Made by a program: the position numbers and the translations under genes | Shown here: piece after piece, positions 18,338 through 29,648 of the stretch | Numbering within the stretch: the first letter of the stretch is position 1 | Layout of the letters: every line of letters starts with the position of its first letter | Notes under the pieces: model-generated | Databases searched by the model: none | Told to the model about the DNA's origin: nothing | Seen by the model: only the letters and a program-made list of their open reading frames with translations | Source: Limnomonas spitsbergensis | Taxonomy: Eukaryota > Chlorophyta > Chlorophyceae > Chlamydomonadales | Direction: 5' to 3' | Assembly: GCA_037349105.1 (NCBI GenBank) | Contig: JAYJMM010000124.1 | Span: 6,370,001-6,434,000 of the forward strand | DNA: 64,000 bases

Positions 18338-20610
18338 CGATTCTCACAGCCACTGGCCACCACAGGTGTCACAGGAACTGCCTCCCTCGGCAAGCACCGT
18401 CGTGACGCATGCACCTGCAGTTGGCCTAGCTCACAGCCACTGGCCACCACAGGTGTTACATGAACTGCCTCCCTCTGCAAACACAGCCGTGACGCCTGCA
18501 CCTGCAGTTGGTCTGGCTCACAGCCACCGGCCACCACAGGTGTCACATGGGCTGCCTCCCTCGGCAAAAACCGCCGTGACGCATGCACCTGCAGTTGGCC
18601 TGGCTCGCAGCCACCGATCCCTACAGGTGTCACAGGAGCTGCCTCTCTCTGCAAACACAGCCGTGACGCCTGCACCTGCAGTTGGCCCGGCTCGCAGCCA
18701 CCGGCCACCACATGTGTCACATGGGCTGCCTCCCTCGGCAAACACAGCCGTGACGCCTGCACCTGCAGTTGGCCCGGCTCGCAGCCACCGGTCACCACAG
18801 GTGTCACATGAGCTGCCTCCCTCTGCAAGCACCGTCGTGATGCCTGCACCTGCAGTTGGCCTGGCTCACAGCCACCGGCCACCACAGGTGTCACAGGAAC
18901 GTCCTCCATCTGCAAACACAGCCGTGACGCCTGCACCTGCAGTTGGCCTGGCTCACAGCCACCGGCCACCACAGGTGTCTCATGGGGTGCCTCCCTCTGC
19001 AAACACAGCCGTGACGCATGCACATGCAGTTGGCCTGGCTCGCAGCCACTGATCCCTACATGTGTCACATGAACTGCATCTCTCTGCAAACACAGCCGTG
19101 ACGCCTGCACCTGTAGTTGGCACGGCTCGCAGTCACCGATCCCTACAGGTGTCACAGGAACTACCTCTCTCTGCAAACACAGCCGTGACGCCTGCACCTG
19201 CAGTTGGCCCGGCTCGCAGCCACCGGCCACCACATGTGTCACATGGGCTGCCTCCCTCGGCAAACACAGCCGTGACGCCTGCACCTGCAGTTGGCCTGGC
19301 TCACAGCCACCGGCCACCACAGGTGTCTCATGGGGTGCCTCCCTCGGCAAACACAGCCGTGACGCATGCACCTGCAGTTGGCCTGGCTCGCAGCCACCGA
19401 TCCCTACAGGTGTCACAGGAACTGCATCTCTCTGCAAACACAGCCGTGACGCCTGCACCTGTAGTTGGCATGGCTCGCAGTCACCGCTCCCTACAGGTGT
19501 CACAGGAACTGCCTCTCTCTGCAAACACAGCCGTGACGCCTGCACCTGCAGTTGGCCTGGCTCACAGCCACCGGCCACCACAGGTGTCACAGGAACTGCC
19601 TCCATCTGCAAGCACCGTCGTGACGCATGCACCTGCAGTTGGCCTGGCTCACAGCCACCGGTCATTGGCTTGGGTGGACAGGCACTCCCTGCCGTAACAC
19701 AGTTGATCAGGTGCAGCTGCTCGCTAGCTTCCATGCTATCCCGCCTGGGTGGACGGGCACTCATTCGGGTCTGCTGTTGGTGCCTGGGACTTGGCTCACC
19801 TTTACTGCTGAGGATCTCAAATATGGACCAGCCGTTGGGGGACACCTGAATACTTGGCTGCTCCACACACCTGGTCAGTGCCTCCAAGGGCACGCGACCT
19901 GCGGTGCCAACCAGCACAGCCAGATTGCCCAACCCCACCTGCTCTGCGTCACACACAACTTTCCACACTCTAGTGGCCCACTGCCCTAGCCTCTTCCACC
20001 CTACCGGCTGGGCCAGGACCTCCTTCCTTTTTATTGGGGGCCATTCAGTGGTGGCGGCTTTTGCTCCCTCTACCGCCTGTAGATCTGCAAGTTTCCTAAT
20101 CACATGTTTTCCACCACGGGGCATCGTCCCACTCTCCTCTTTAACGCGTCGCGCAGCACTTGCCACTCCCATCGGCCTCTTCTGCGTCGCGTATTCTGGC
20201 CCACTGCATGGATCCGCGCCCCCAAGCTGCGACACAGCCGTGTTTGGATCTGGAGCCGACTCAGATGCACCTCCTACCAGTTTCAACCACTGCGCGTATT
20301 CCAGGCCCTGCCTCAAAACATCCGGGGTTGATTGGGGCACTGGCTCACCTCGGCCGATCTCTGTGTGCAACACTGCCGTATCTGGATCCAAAACCAACTC
20401 AGGGGTGCCTCCTCCCAGCTTCAACCCCTGCGCATATTCCAGGCCCTGCCTTAACAAATCCGGGGTTGATTGGGGTACTGGCTTGCCCACTGGAATCGCT
20501 GGCGTCTTCTGGGCCCGCGGTTCATTGCACCTCTGCAAAACCTGCTGGGTCACCACCGGCTTGGCTGACCCCACCAGGGCCTGCGGCTCGTTGGATCTTG
20601 TCAGCTCCAT
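18313..20610 (-). CDS. Element B gag-type polyprotein, N-terminal part with 29-residue repeats
   Basis: Open frame of 765 codons. Residues 1-300 are similar to element C (VTQQVLQ, AVPVGKP, RQGLEYAQWL, GTMPRGG, VIRKPADLQAV, QPIGW, EALTRCMEQP, VSPNGWSMFDILSS, given here in C's form). This N-terminal domain has no family I recognise. From about residue 310 to the end are about 15 copies of the 29-residue repeat with two Cys each. The frame reads into the inserted segment at 18337. The start at 20610 is the first Met; C has similar sequence further upstream, so the true start may be earlier. Confidence 0.55.
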   Translation of the reverse strand: MELTRSNEPQALVGSAKPVVTQQVLQRCNEPRAQKTPAIPVGKPVPQSTPDLLRQGLEYAQGLKLGGGTPELVLDPDTAVLHTEIGRGEPVPQSTPDVLRQGLEYAQWLKLVGGASESAPDPNTAVSQLGGADPCSGPEYATQKRPMGVASAARRVKEESGTMPRGGKHVIRKLADLQAVEGAKAATTEWPPIKRKEVLAQPVGWKRLGQWATRVWKVVCDAEQVGLGNLAVLVGTAGRVPLEALTRCVEQPSIQVSPNGWSIFEILSSKGEPSPRHQQQTRMSARPPRRDSMEASEQLHLINCVTAGSACPPKPMTGGCEPGQLQVHASRRCLQMEAVPVTPVVAGGCEPGQLQVQASRLCLQREAVPVTPVGSGDCEPCQLQVQASRLCLQRDAVPVTPVGIGGCEPGQLQVHASRLCLPREAPHETPVVAGGCEPGQLQVQASRLCLPREAAHVTHVVAGGCEPGQLQVQASRLCLQREVVPVTPVGIGDCEPCQLQVQASRLCLQRDAVHVTHVGISGCEPGQLHVHASRLCLQREAPHETPVVAGGCEPGQLQVQASRLCLQMEDVPVTPVVAGGCEPGQLQVQASRRCLQREAAHVTPVVTGGCEPGQLQVQASRLCLPREAAHVTHVVAGGCEPGQLQVQASRLCLQREAAPVTPVGIGGCEPGQLQVHASRRFLPREAAHVTPVVAGGCEPDQLQVQASRLCLQREAVHVTPVVASGCELGQLQVHASRRCLPREAVPVTPVVASGCENRGDSRPSE
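18338..19672 (-). repeat. 87-bp in-frame minisatellite, about 15 copies
   Basis: The spacing was measured between successive GCCGTGAC words at 18486, 18573 and 18660, exactly 87 bases each. Units differ by scattered substitutions but keep frame and both Cys codons, and translate to 29 residues. Element C has only about four copies at 61590-61890. Confidence 0.95.
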
Positions 20611-20645
20611 CTTGACCGCTGCTGGCTGGTTGGATCTTGTCCGCT

Positions 20646-20941
20646 ACTCCGCTATTCCTTCCGCTTTGCAGCGCAGCTTCCTCTTCGGGATCCGCAGGTT
20701 CCGCTCAAGCTGCGACTGCAGCCTTGGATGATTCCGCGTATAGCGGGTCTCGTCCGCTATTTCCTTCCGCTTCGCAGCGCGGCTTCCTCCTCGGGCTCCG
20801 CAGGCTCCGCTCAAGCTGCGACTGCAGCCTTGGATGATTCCGCGTATAGCGGGTCTCGTCCGCTTTCCGCTTTGCAGCGCAGATTGCTCCTCGAGCTTCG
20901 CAGGCTCCTCTCAAGCTGCGTTCTGCAGCTTTCGGTGATTC
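20646..20941 (-). repeat. About 106-bp tandem repeat in element B leader, three copies
   Basis: Two near-identical units and a third diverged one contain TCCGCTTTGCAGCGC and TTGGATGATTCCGCG. The spacing between TGGATGATTCC words at about 20725 and 20831 is 106 bases. It lies between the LTR and the first long frame of element B and is not evident in element C's leader. Confidence 0.85.
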
Positions 20942-21297
20942 CTGCACACAGCCTTGGGTCACTGAAGTCTCGGCCTCAGCAATCCACTTAATCACTGATC
21001 CGCAGATCCACTTCTGTCAACACTTGGGAATTTGCACTCCACCACCAAGGCAAGTCCAGGTGCACAGGCACTATCAGCTGGGTTTATAACTCCACAGCCT
21101 GATCTTCAAGCTACGTCTGCTTCTGGGTTGCCACGCCCAGCGCAAGCAGGGATTGACTTGGAATATCTATGAAGAATCCTCTGCTCAGTGATTTCTAGCT
21201 GTCCAAGGCAGATCCGCTGTCTCAACAAGAAATTCCAAGCTCCACAGCACATACACCTTAAGCAGGATTCGTTGGGTCAGGCTGATTAGGCAAGGTC
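20942..21297 (-). other. Element B untranslated leader
   Basis: Non-coding stretch between the LTR region and the 106-bp repeats. The part next to the LTR aligns with element C (the CCTGATCAGCCTGA area near 59189). No tRNA primer-binding site could be assigned. Confidence 0.4.
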
Positions 21298-21966
21298 CAC
21301 TTCGTTCCTTTTAAGTGGACACGAGAGGTTTGCTTCAGGTCCGTGGCGGACTTCTTCCCCACATAGTGGCGGACGCCTACGGGCGGACTCAGTGACTACA
21401 CTCTGGCCGCGGATGCGCAGCGCGTTAAGCTGTGGCTGGAACTTCTAGATGACAGACACGGAGCTGGTCACTTGTAAAGCTAAACTGCTGGCCCTTCAGA
21501 TAGCTGATCTGTCGGGTCGCTGAGTCACTTACCGCATGAAGCGGGGGATGTCGTAGCCGTAGACTGCGGGCGGTGTCCTAGGTCGGGCTGGGCATCTAGC
21601 TGAGGATTACTAGGTTGCTATGTCGGCTCTGAGGCTGAACTAGGCTTGATCGTCTTCGTGCCTTCGTGGTACTGGCGTTATTGGTATTCACAGGGTATAT
21701 CTTGGGATGATAGCCGGTGCTGATTACAATAAGAGGCCTGTCCACTTAAAAGGAACGAAGTAAGTGTCAAGCGTGCAAGCCGGGATTCAAAGGTCCCGGC
21801 AAGCCCTATTTACCAAGTACGGGAAATCCTGCCTCAGACCTTCCCGAAAGTGGGAAGCTGGGCTCCTAACCTAGACAAGGGGGCTCCGCAGAGAAGCTGC
21901 GGAGTCTCCGAAGCCGCGTCAGCGGCAAATACGGTTCTGGCACGTTTACTGCATTATACCGTGACA
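21298..21966 (-). repeat. Element B 5' LTR (approximate inner end)
   Basis: The outer end starts TGTCACGGTATA at 21966 on the minus strand, identical in placement to element C at 58525; outside this point the two flanks are unrelated. An inverted-repeat pair lies at 21740-21762 and 21298-21320 (22 of 23 positions complementary). The inner LTR boundary is uncertain and has been set at the inner arm. No second LTR of this element is present. Confidence 0.65.
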
Positions 21967-22635
21967 TTACTCATTATGGGGGCTTGGTTCACCATAACAT
22001 GTCCCGGCTGCCTTTGAAGTATAAGCTCCTGGTTCACCAGCAAGTAAATTAGCTTTACTTAACACATACCGGTAACAAACCATGCAGTGTGTGCCATTGT
22101 GACATGTGTTTGTGTATTCTGTTCCATTGGCACTACTCAGGGCCACTGAATATAGCAGAGCTGGTGTCACAAACTCCCAGCACCAACTCGTGGTGATAAG
22201 CAACTGACCAGCTGTTTGGGGTAGGCAGCTCAACCAATCCCTCAACCCTCAGATGTTACAGATTCTGTATAGGGCTTACAGTGCAATTCCACGTATGTCC
22301 CCACTGAAAGGAGCAGGAAGTATCGGTGCAAGCCACCTGAATTGCCTCCAGGAGTGGCCTCTTGAGTATCTTCAAAGGTTACGTGCGCTCTGTTAACATC
22401 TAAAATCTGATGTGGGGGCAGCACGACCCAGTGATTATCTGGCAATGAAAAATGCTCGACCCAACAGGGCCAGCCGTGATTCAATTTAACTTTCATGCGT
22501 TCATGACCTGAACTTCAGGTAGAAATGCACCACTCACTACTTCTATAGGGATTGGCTGAAGCCAATGAGACACACTGCTCGAGGAACGGGGAAACTAGAG
22601 GATGCGGCAAACCTTAAGCCAAATGTCTTCTGTGA
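21967..22635. other. Intergenic, element B to helicase 3' end
   Basis: Two short minus-strand frames (22245-21967 and 22496-22242) have no recognisable motif and no clear splice partners. The first ends exactly at the LTR boundary. Nothing else was seen apart from presumed helicase 3' untranslated sequence. Confidence 0.4.
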
Positions 22636-25600
22636 TTAATCGTCCCACGCGGCGTCTGCAGCTCCAGTTGCTTCCGCCGGCGTAGCGTTTGCCATGAAAG
22701 CAAACTTGTCGTCCACTTTCACAGCTGACGAGCCACTCTGGACAACTCCCTGAGTCGACATCTTCATGTTGTTCCTACGAGCAGTAGCACGTACATGAGG
22801 GCCACCTTGACACAACAGGTATTTTCTATCGACATGCCCATGTAAGGTGCTCTCAACCACTAAAAAGGTTTAGGCGCACAAGCTACCATTCAGCTTTATC
22901 ACAGCCTACAGCTATTGGGGCCTGGTGCAGCAAGCATGGGCCACGGACCGTAGGCTGGTCAAGGTTTGATCCCTATCGGCCTGGTGGTTGCTGCCCAGCA
23001 GGCCTGCCAAAGGTTGTCTCTGGTCTGCACTAAAACAAGCACTGCTGCCCTGGCCTCCCCTCTCCATCTCTTACTTAAACTCTTGTGCCAGCTGTCGTTC
23101 CACCTGCCTCGCCTCCTTGCCGGTGGCAAATGCAAACGAGTTGCCCTTTTCCATCTCAGCCAGCGCAGTTTTGATCTGGCTCACGAGGAACGAGTCGCGG
23201 TCTGTCCAAAACGAAGTGGCCCGTCCCCGGGACCCTGCCCGTCCTGTTCGGCCTGCGGGGGGAATTAAGAAGGGAAAACAAAGCCTAAATAGGCAGCAGC
23301 ATCACAGACTCTGCAGATCCTGATTCAATGCATGGTTGCATGCCCCTGTGCATCCTGTGCATTGCAGCGCTGAGGACACACTTGGCAATTTGGCATGTAT
23401 TGTGCAGGAACTGATATAAAAGTCAATGCATGCCCCTGTGCAGACTGCGCATTGCAGAACTCAGGGCACACTTGGTATCCATTGTGCAGGGCCGGACACT
23501 GCTAATATGCATCTTCACAGCCGCCCAGGTACCTATCCGGTGCACGTAGTCCTCGAAAGTCTTGGGCAAGTCCATGTTGACAACGTGGCCGATGCCTTTG
23601 ATGTCTAGTCCGCGGCTGGCCACGTCTGTCGCTACCAGCACCTTGATGTTACCAGCACTGAATTCCTTGAGGGCGGACTCACGCTCATTCTGGGAGGGGG
23701 GCAGGTGGCAAGGGGACGGAAGGCACGAGTCAAAATTTGGGGCAGGGGGACAACTGAGAGGGGAAAATGTTATAAAGCACCCGTCATACATCCCCATATT
23801 AGATATTTGAAAGGGAAGGCGAGCCTGAATCCATTACATCAAAAACCTCTCTTGTGGCTACCATGCAGCATCTGAAGCACAAGCACGAGCTGGTAGTCCA
23901 CACCCAAGCAGCATTCTCACTCATACCAGGACTCCCAGTCGCCCACCTGCCCTAGCCCCCCGTGCAGCGCTACTGCGAGGATCCCCTCCTCGTTGAGTGC
24001 CGCCGCCACCTCATCGCACTTGGTCTTACGCTCCACAAACACAACGGTCAGCGGCATCGGCGCCCCGCCATGCTCGGCGGTTGTCATCTCATCACTCAGC
24101 AGGGCAACCAGCAGCTCCGTCTTACTGCCATCACCGGCATGCTCTAGAGACTGCGACACATTGGCCGTGGGTGTGCTAACCGCTCCAACCTACAAGCAGA
24201 CATGTGTTGATTGGCACTTCAGAAAATGCCGGGATGGACCAGTCAAGTTCACAAACACCACCAGCCTCTGCCCAACAAGACATTCATACAGGCCTCACTC
24301 CCATCCAAGTTGTTGCACTGCCATTGGGCAGTGTCATACAACCCCCTCATGAAGCAGTAGTCCATCCTTACCTTGACCGTGACTGGGTTGTTGAGGTAGC
24401 CGCTAGCTAGGTCCTCAATCTCCTTGGGCATGGTGGCACTGAACAGAAGTGTCTGATGCTTTGACGGCAACCTAGACATGACCTGACGGCACAATCATAG
24501 GTGTCAAAACATGCCGATTAGAACATGGGTGCCAAATCATGGGTGTCAAGATAGTGGTGTCGCAATATGGGTGTCCAGACATGGGTGCCAAAATAGGGGT
24601 GTCAAAACACGAGTATCAAGGAGGGTGTGTCAAAACATGGGAATCAAAACATGGCCGTCAAGACATGGGCGCCATAATAGGGGTGTCAAGACGGCACAAC
24701 CTTCTGCAGTCACAGGTCTTCTAGAGCACATGCATAGCCTCTGCGTCCACGGCATCCCAACAGTGGCTAACACCTGTTCTTATGGTTGGTAAAGCAGGCA
24801 AGCTGGTGTCGTCACTGCAGCAGCGCTGTCTTACCTCCTTAATCTGAGGTTCGAAACCCATATCCAACATGCGATCCGCCTCGTCCAATACGATGAACGT
24901 TACCCGAGACAGGTTGGTGTTACCCTGTCGAAAGTGGGTGAAGCAACTGAGCAACAGATTAGAGTTTCCACGCATGGCAATTTCCTGGTGTGCCCTGAGC
25001 AAAGAACAGAGGATGCACTAGACTGGCCAGCATGCTGGGCCTGCAAGGCAGGGATGCTCCATGCAACCTGCAGCACTCACTTGCTGCAAGTGGTCGATGA
25101 ATCTGCCGGGGGTGGCCACAACGATCTCTACGCCATTCCTGAGGCCATGTCTCTGCTCATGCATTTGCACGCCCCCCACCACGATGGAGGTGCGCATGCG
25201 GCTGCTTAGGCCAAAGGCTTGCACCTGTGGGAAATTGGGCAAGATCAATGCTGTATAAAGAGAACAGTGGTGGTATTTCCAAGCCTAATACAGGCGCAAT
25301 GCAACATATGAGGGATGGCCCCCATTGGCACACTCCCAGCACATGGTGCCAATGCATGCATGGCTCCAACTGGACCATGCCCACTCAACTACTTTTCCTC
25401 AACAAATACGTCGTTGCAAATCACCTCACGCTCGATTTGCTGCGCGAGCTCCCTTGTTGGAGCCAGGACCAAGCCAATGGGACCATCCCCAGGGCGCAGC
25501 TGCGACTGGTTCAGGCAGTGCTGCACCATCGGAATTGCAAATGATGCTGTCTTTCCACTTCCTGTTTCTGCACAGCCCAAGATATCTCGTCCGCTCAGTG

Positions 25601-26202
25601 CAATCGGGATGCCTTGCGACTGAATGGGTGTGGGCGTCTGGTACTTGTGGTGCGTGATGTCGGCGTTGATGTTGGGGTGGAGGATCTGATGAGCAATGCA
25701 GTGATGAATGAGCCTCGCAAGTCTAGTTGAGAAGAATGCAGCAGCTATCGGTCTCCTTCACACCCACCATCTCCTGGAAGGACTCGATGGGGGCCGGCAC
25801 GGGAGGCTGGCCTTCCGCAATCTGGACCGTAACATTCAAGCGCTGCCTGATGTCTTTCACTTGCTCCTCTGACAGACCCTGGACTCGCTCGCTAGGTCGC
25901 CACTCTGCAAACACGGGCTCCAGCGGATCTGCCAGCCGCGCGGTCGAGCCCGAGCGGCTTACACCAGCGCCATTCATTGATGCTGTCGATCCTGAGCGAT
26001 TCATGCCACTAAGCGAGGCATTGGAGCCCCTCTCTCTTTCGTCCCGATGCATCCCCTGCTCTCCATCGTATCCCCCCCGGCCACCGTATCCGCTACGGCC
26101 ACCGTCATTACCACGTGTGTCCCTTCTCTGGGCATCTGCAGATGGTCCCGGGGCGTCACCGCCAGAGGCCGCTCCACGCAAGTGAGGAGGCACGTAAGGC
26201 AT
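22636..26202 (-). CDS. DEAD-box ATP-dependent RNA helicase, nine exons
   Basis: Exons on the minus strand: 26202-25768, 25685-25425, 25224-25081, 24924-24835, 24482-24372, 24189-23947, 23689-23533, 23252-23075, 22774-22636. All introns are GT-AG, phases agree, and the product is 585 residues. The N-terminus begins MPYVPPHLR, a motif also found in Ded1/DDX3-type proteins, followed by a Gly/Arg/Ser-rich low-complexity region (residues 10-95). Helicase motifs in order: Q (TPTPIQSQ), I (AETGSGKT), Ia (PTRELAQQ), Ib (TPGRFIDH), II (DEAD), III (SAT), IV (VVFVERK), V ([10 protein letters not shown]) and VI (HRIGRTGRAG). Nothing essential is missing. The family unwinds RNA or remodels RNP using ATP; the exact pathway cannot be told. 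Introns 1 to 8 are short to medium and two contain tandem repeats. I infer a functional nuclear gene. Confidence 0.92.
23325..23520. repeat. Direct duplication of about 95 bp in a helicase intron
   Basis: Two imperfect copies begin with AATGCATG and GCATGCCCCTGTGCA and continue through GCATTGCAG and CACACTTGG, starting near 23326 and 23430, inside the intron between exons 7 and 8. Confidence 0.6.
24495..24700. repeat. Degenerate short tandem repeat in a helicase intron
   Basis: Units of about 14-18 bases built around CATGGGTGTCAAGA and CATGGGTGCCAAAA fill most of the intron between exons 4 and 5. They are variable in length and sequence. Confidence 0.7.
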
Positions 26203-27231
26203 TGCGAGTAATTGATGAGGATTCGACTGAAGGTAAGGGATCAGCTGATTGTGAATTCACGGAACTGTGTGCAAGGAAGGAATGCTGGCAGGCCCAGGGG
26301 CTTCGAGCAGGCATACGGCTTCCTGGGCCTGCCAAAGGGGCTGCCCTGCCCTGCTACAACAAGTGCTACACTGCTGCCCCTCTGCAGTATCAAGCCTGCA
26401 GCACCGGCATTAACTCTCTGAACTGTGGGAGATATCTGTCTCATGATACCGCGCCGGTATTCATACAGTATTATGATGCGCGGCAATTTGTAGTTTTAAA
26501 TACTTGCATACGGTACCCGTGGTAATGCATGACATGCCTCATGATTCAGAATCTCAAGTGATCAACAGCCCCCTGATGACTGTAGTGGATCTCTGCTTGC
26601 CTAGCGCACTGGTTCCTGGTGCTCCGAGGTAGAAACAGTTAGAATGCAAGACGAATATGCATACAGTACCGTAGGCCAGTAGGGGCCTCTCCGGCTCTCC
26701 GCCCATCTGCTGTCATATACAGGTAAGTTCCAATCTACTGGTACCGCTGTTGTTACTGTGTGACTCACGTATGGTACTACCGTACATTCATGCTTCAATG
26801 TATGTTACATCTCATGGCCTCCGATCCTCTCTCTCCCCCCTCTACACACATTTAGTGACATTTCACTTAAAGACTCTCGCATACCCTTTTGATTTTGCAG
26901 CTGGTGCTCTCCTGAAGTCCTTTGCACCCACGCCATGTTTTGTGATTGGGGCCAGCTTGAGCTCTACGGGTTTTTCCGCGCAACTCGTCAGTGATTGTGT
27001 GTTGGTTGCTTGCCCAGGGGGGTCACTGTTTGCTGGCTCGCTATGCTAGGTTATTTCGTGCTCAAACCGGTTTTCGGGCACCTGTCCCATGTATCAAATG
27101 TGATCCCCCTCGACTCGACTTTGAAAACGTTGCAAGAACCTGGTTTCCAAGTTTCCGCCCTATCAAATAAGATGTGGGCATGCCTGCACCTTGAATCGGG
27201 CTGCTGGGATCCATGTTCTTGTCCTTTCGCG
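26203..27231. other. Intergenic, upstream of helicase
   Basis: Should include the helicase promoter, but no specific element was recognised. A sequence of about 65 bases at 27045-27110 recurs diverged at 38335-38400. No coding evidence. Confidence 0.4.
27045..27110 (+). repeat. Dispersed repeat, copy 1
   Basis: Shares GGGCACCTGTCCCATG and ATCAAATGTGAT with 38335-38400, along with flanking similarity (GTGCTC..CTGGTTT-like). The family is unknown. It lies just before a LINE copy. Confidence 0.6.
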
Positions 27232-28331
27232 CAGGACGATGAATGCAGTCCAGCCTACTTCAGCACCTGCCCCAGGCGGCGAGGCTTCCTGCTTCCGCGG
27301 CCAGCTGGGGGTCATGCGGCAGCTTTAGATACAGCCGATACAATGAGCCTGGTGGCAGCACGTGCTCCGTTTCTACATCGCAGCCGTAGCACTGGCAGCA
27401 CAGCAAGACAGCCCATTCATGGCAACAGCCGTGGCGGCCGACCTTCAGCTTGCGGTTCGACAGAACACCGGTGGGCGCACATCGTGCCGTGAGCTGATGG
27501 GGCACTGGAGGAGTTGGAGCGGGGAGCAGTTGCCCCAAACTGTGTCAGGCAGTCTCGGGCCTAAAGCCGCTCCCCGTCCCAGAGGTACTACAGATAGTGG
27601 ACGCAGCTTGAGGCACTGGCAGAGGAGACTCCAAGGACCCCACCACCGAGCGCAGGTCTTCGGCCGACTCCCACACCTGGTCCCAGCCTACGGCGGGCGC
27701 TTGGCTGGGAGCCGTACCAGCAACAGGGTGTGTGCATGTGTGCGCACAAACTTATAGGTGCGGCCCGGTGAGGACGGCGTAGCGGTCAAGTGGATGAGAT
27801 TGCTGCTGCCAGCGGTGTTGGGCAAGGGGAGATGGCGAGCCTGTGGAGGATGCGCTACATGTTTGCTTCCAGTGCCCTAGCATCAAGGAACAGCTTAGGA
27901 GGAGGGGTTGAACAGGCCACGCAGAAGGCACCATGGACTGTCATCAGTTGTCCTGGGGCAGGCATGGGTGCGAGGCTCTGGCTTTTGTGGACAACGTGGT
28001 TGCATCATTGAGGGCTCGTTGCTTGAGGAGCTGGGGAATCGGTGTTATTTCCCTTTCTTTCAGGGGGGAGGGGCCTTTTACTTCTTTTCACTCTCTTGCT
28101 TTCTCTCCTCTCTTAAATTCCCTTGTTGAGGCCTTGACTCTGCAGGGCCAAGGGACCTTCGCACTGCCTTAACTACTTGGGGGGGGAGATGGATATTTTC
28201 TTCTCCTTTGTGGTCCTCTCTATCTTTCCTTGCCCCCTCTTAACTTTATTTTACGTTCTCCCAACTTCACTGTTGGGCGCTCATACGGCTGAGCCTTTTG
28301 AGCAGGGCCCAGAGGCGTAACGTCATTGACA
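27232..28331 (+). mobile_element. LINE 3' part (5'-truncated, degenerate)
   Basis: Aligns with the minus-strand LINE at 51940-54525 over its C-terminal coding part and 3' untranslated region. Shared landmarks include the GACAGCCCA(T/C)TCATGGC block (27408 versus about 53010), CTACGGCGGGCGC (27691 versus about 52710) and the terminal core GCCCAGAGG(C/T)GTAACGTCATTGA. Around 27806 one frame reads CCQRCW...HVCFQC, the CX2C..HX2-4C pattern found at the C-terminus of many LINE ORF2 proteins. Pyrimidine-rich 3' UTR follows to the core at about 28276-28331. Frames are broken throughout. Confidence 0.75.
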
Positions 28332-29648
28332 TACGAGGGTGGCATGGCTGTACCATGGTTCTGGCAGTGCATGGTTGCTGTAAATGAGCTTGCTCATTAC
28401 CTACCAATCGTACGGCTGAGAGTGAAGCAGGGCTCAGCGCCTGGTATGCACCATCCTAAATATAATTCCTCCATTAGTCACATCGATTGGGATTTAGTAA
28501 GGTGTGGTTGCATGGCTCGTGCTGAATGACATGGCAGAGCATCTAGGGGCAGTGTCTGACACACTGGAGTTCAGAGGCAACGGAGACGACGGTAAATCTG
28601 TATGAATCGTGTACCGGTATTTATGTTCCTGTCCTTTCCGAAGGAAGGCAAAAGCCTTGTTTTGTAATGCAACTGTAGGGTTGGCTGGACAATGCCAGCA
28701 AGGCCTCAGGATGTCCGATCAAAATAAAACAATAATGGGCATGGTGCAGATGGTATCTGCACAGTAAGCACCATCCAGTGGTGATCCAGACGTCATTACA
28801 GGTTCCCTGCGGTACTGGGGCATGTGCAGGTGCTGGTATGCCCCATACCTACTACTGCCAGTGCTAATCAAGGCGGTTGAAACTAAAACTCATGAGCAAG
28901 GGACATGAGGAGACCAGCTCACTATATTCCACCACCCTTCATGCTTCCTAGTTTAGTGACCTATCAGAGGTCAGTAAACTGGTTAACGTGAGTCATTAAG
29001 CTGCAAGACCATCGCAAGTTAGATACTCGAGCTTATAGATTTGTTGGATCCAATGCCATGTAGATGCCTGAAGCTTTCTTGTTGTCAGCCTGGTATGTAC
29101 CCTGACCTCCTCCACCTAGCTGGCCTCCAGAAGATTTGAACAAACACACATTATTCAGCTGTGCCCATCTTGACCACAGATTCGTCCACGCATAAGCACA
29201 AAACTGCATCCAGACAGTGGCTTTGAGTAGATTCCCATCAAGCAGCAGCCTACTCAAGTAACTGGAAAATAGATCTGAAGTACCTAGACATTTTTGGCAC
29301 AGGTTTCGCACAAGGCAGCCAGGAACATTGACTGACATGCCAGCCATACAGAACCTTAGTCACACCTGCATTTCAGGAGAGACATGCACATAAAACTTGT
29401 CAAGCCACTCATAAAGTCATTAATCATAACATAACATGCATAATCCTATAATTGTCCTAGCCACATGTACTATAATGATGCATCTATACATTAGGACCCT
29501 AGGACCCCAGCATCTCCTCATCCCAGTAGATGAAGACAATTCAATCATCCCAATACATGAGCATTTATCCCAGTAAAGAAGCAAGATGACAAAACATTTA
29601 TCCCGGAAGCATGATCACAGCCCAATTATCATCGGTGCCATTAACGTA
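28332..29648. other. Intergenic with one possible minus-strand exon
   Basis: A minus-strand frame of 104 codons (29347-29033) ends with a Gly-rich then ALDPTNL tail. It could be a further 3' exon of the ASCH-like gene if that gene's third exon is spliced at the GT near 29686, but I cannot confirm this. Otherwise nothing was seen. Confidence 0.3.

Larger units (their letters stand above)
14172..21966 (-). mobile_element. Element B: 5' half of a Gypsy-family retrotransposon, minus strand
   Basis: Reading the minus strand, the element starts at 21966 with TGTCACGG, the same terminus as element C at 58525. It then has an LTR-like region of about 650-670 bases, a leader, a 765-codon frame (20610-18313), an inserted segment, and a 1253-codon frame (17933-14172) ending shortly after the capsid-like domain. 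Pol is absent. Nucleotide and protein similarity to C runs through LTR, leader and gag. Similarity to A covers the capsid and the block after it. It is a truncated copy. Confidence 0.8.

Noticed and set aside
18300..19697. Plus-strand Ala/Pro/His-rich frames across the 87-bp array
   Set aside because: They are antisense to the gag repeat; the minus-strand phase matches element C's translated repeat, so the plus frames are shadows.
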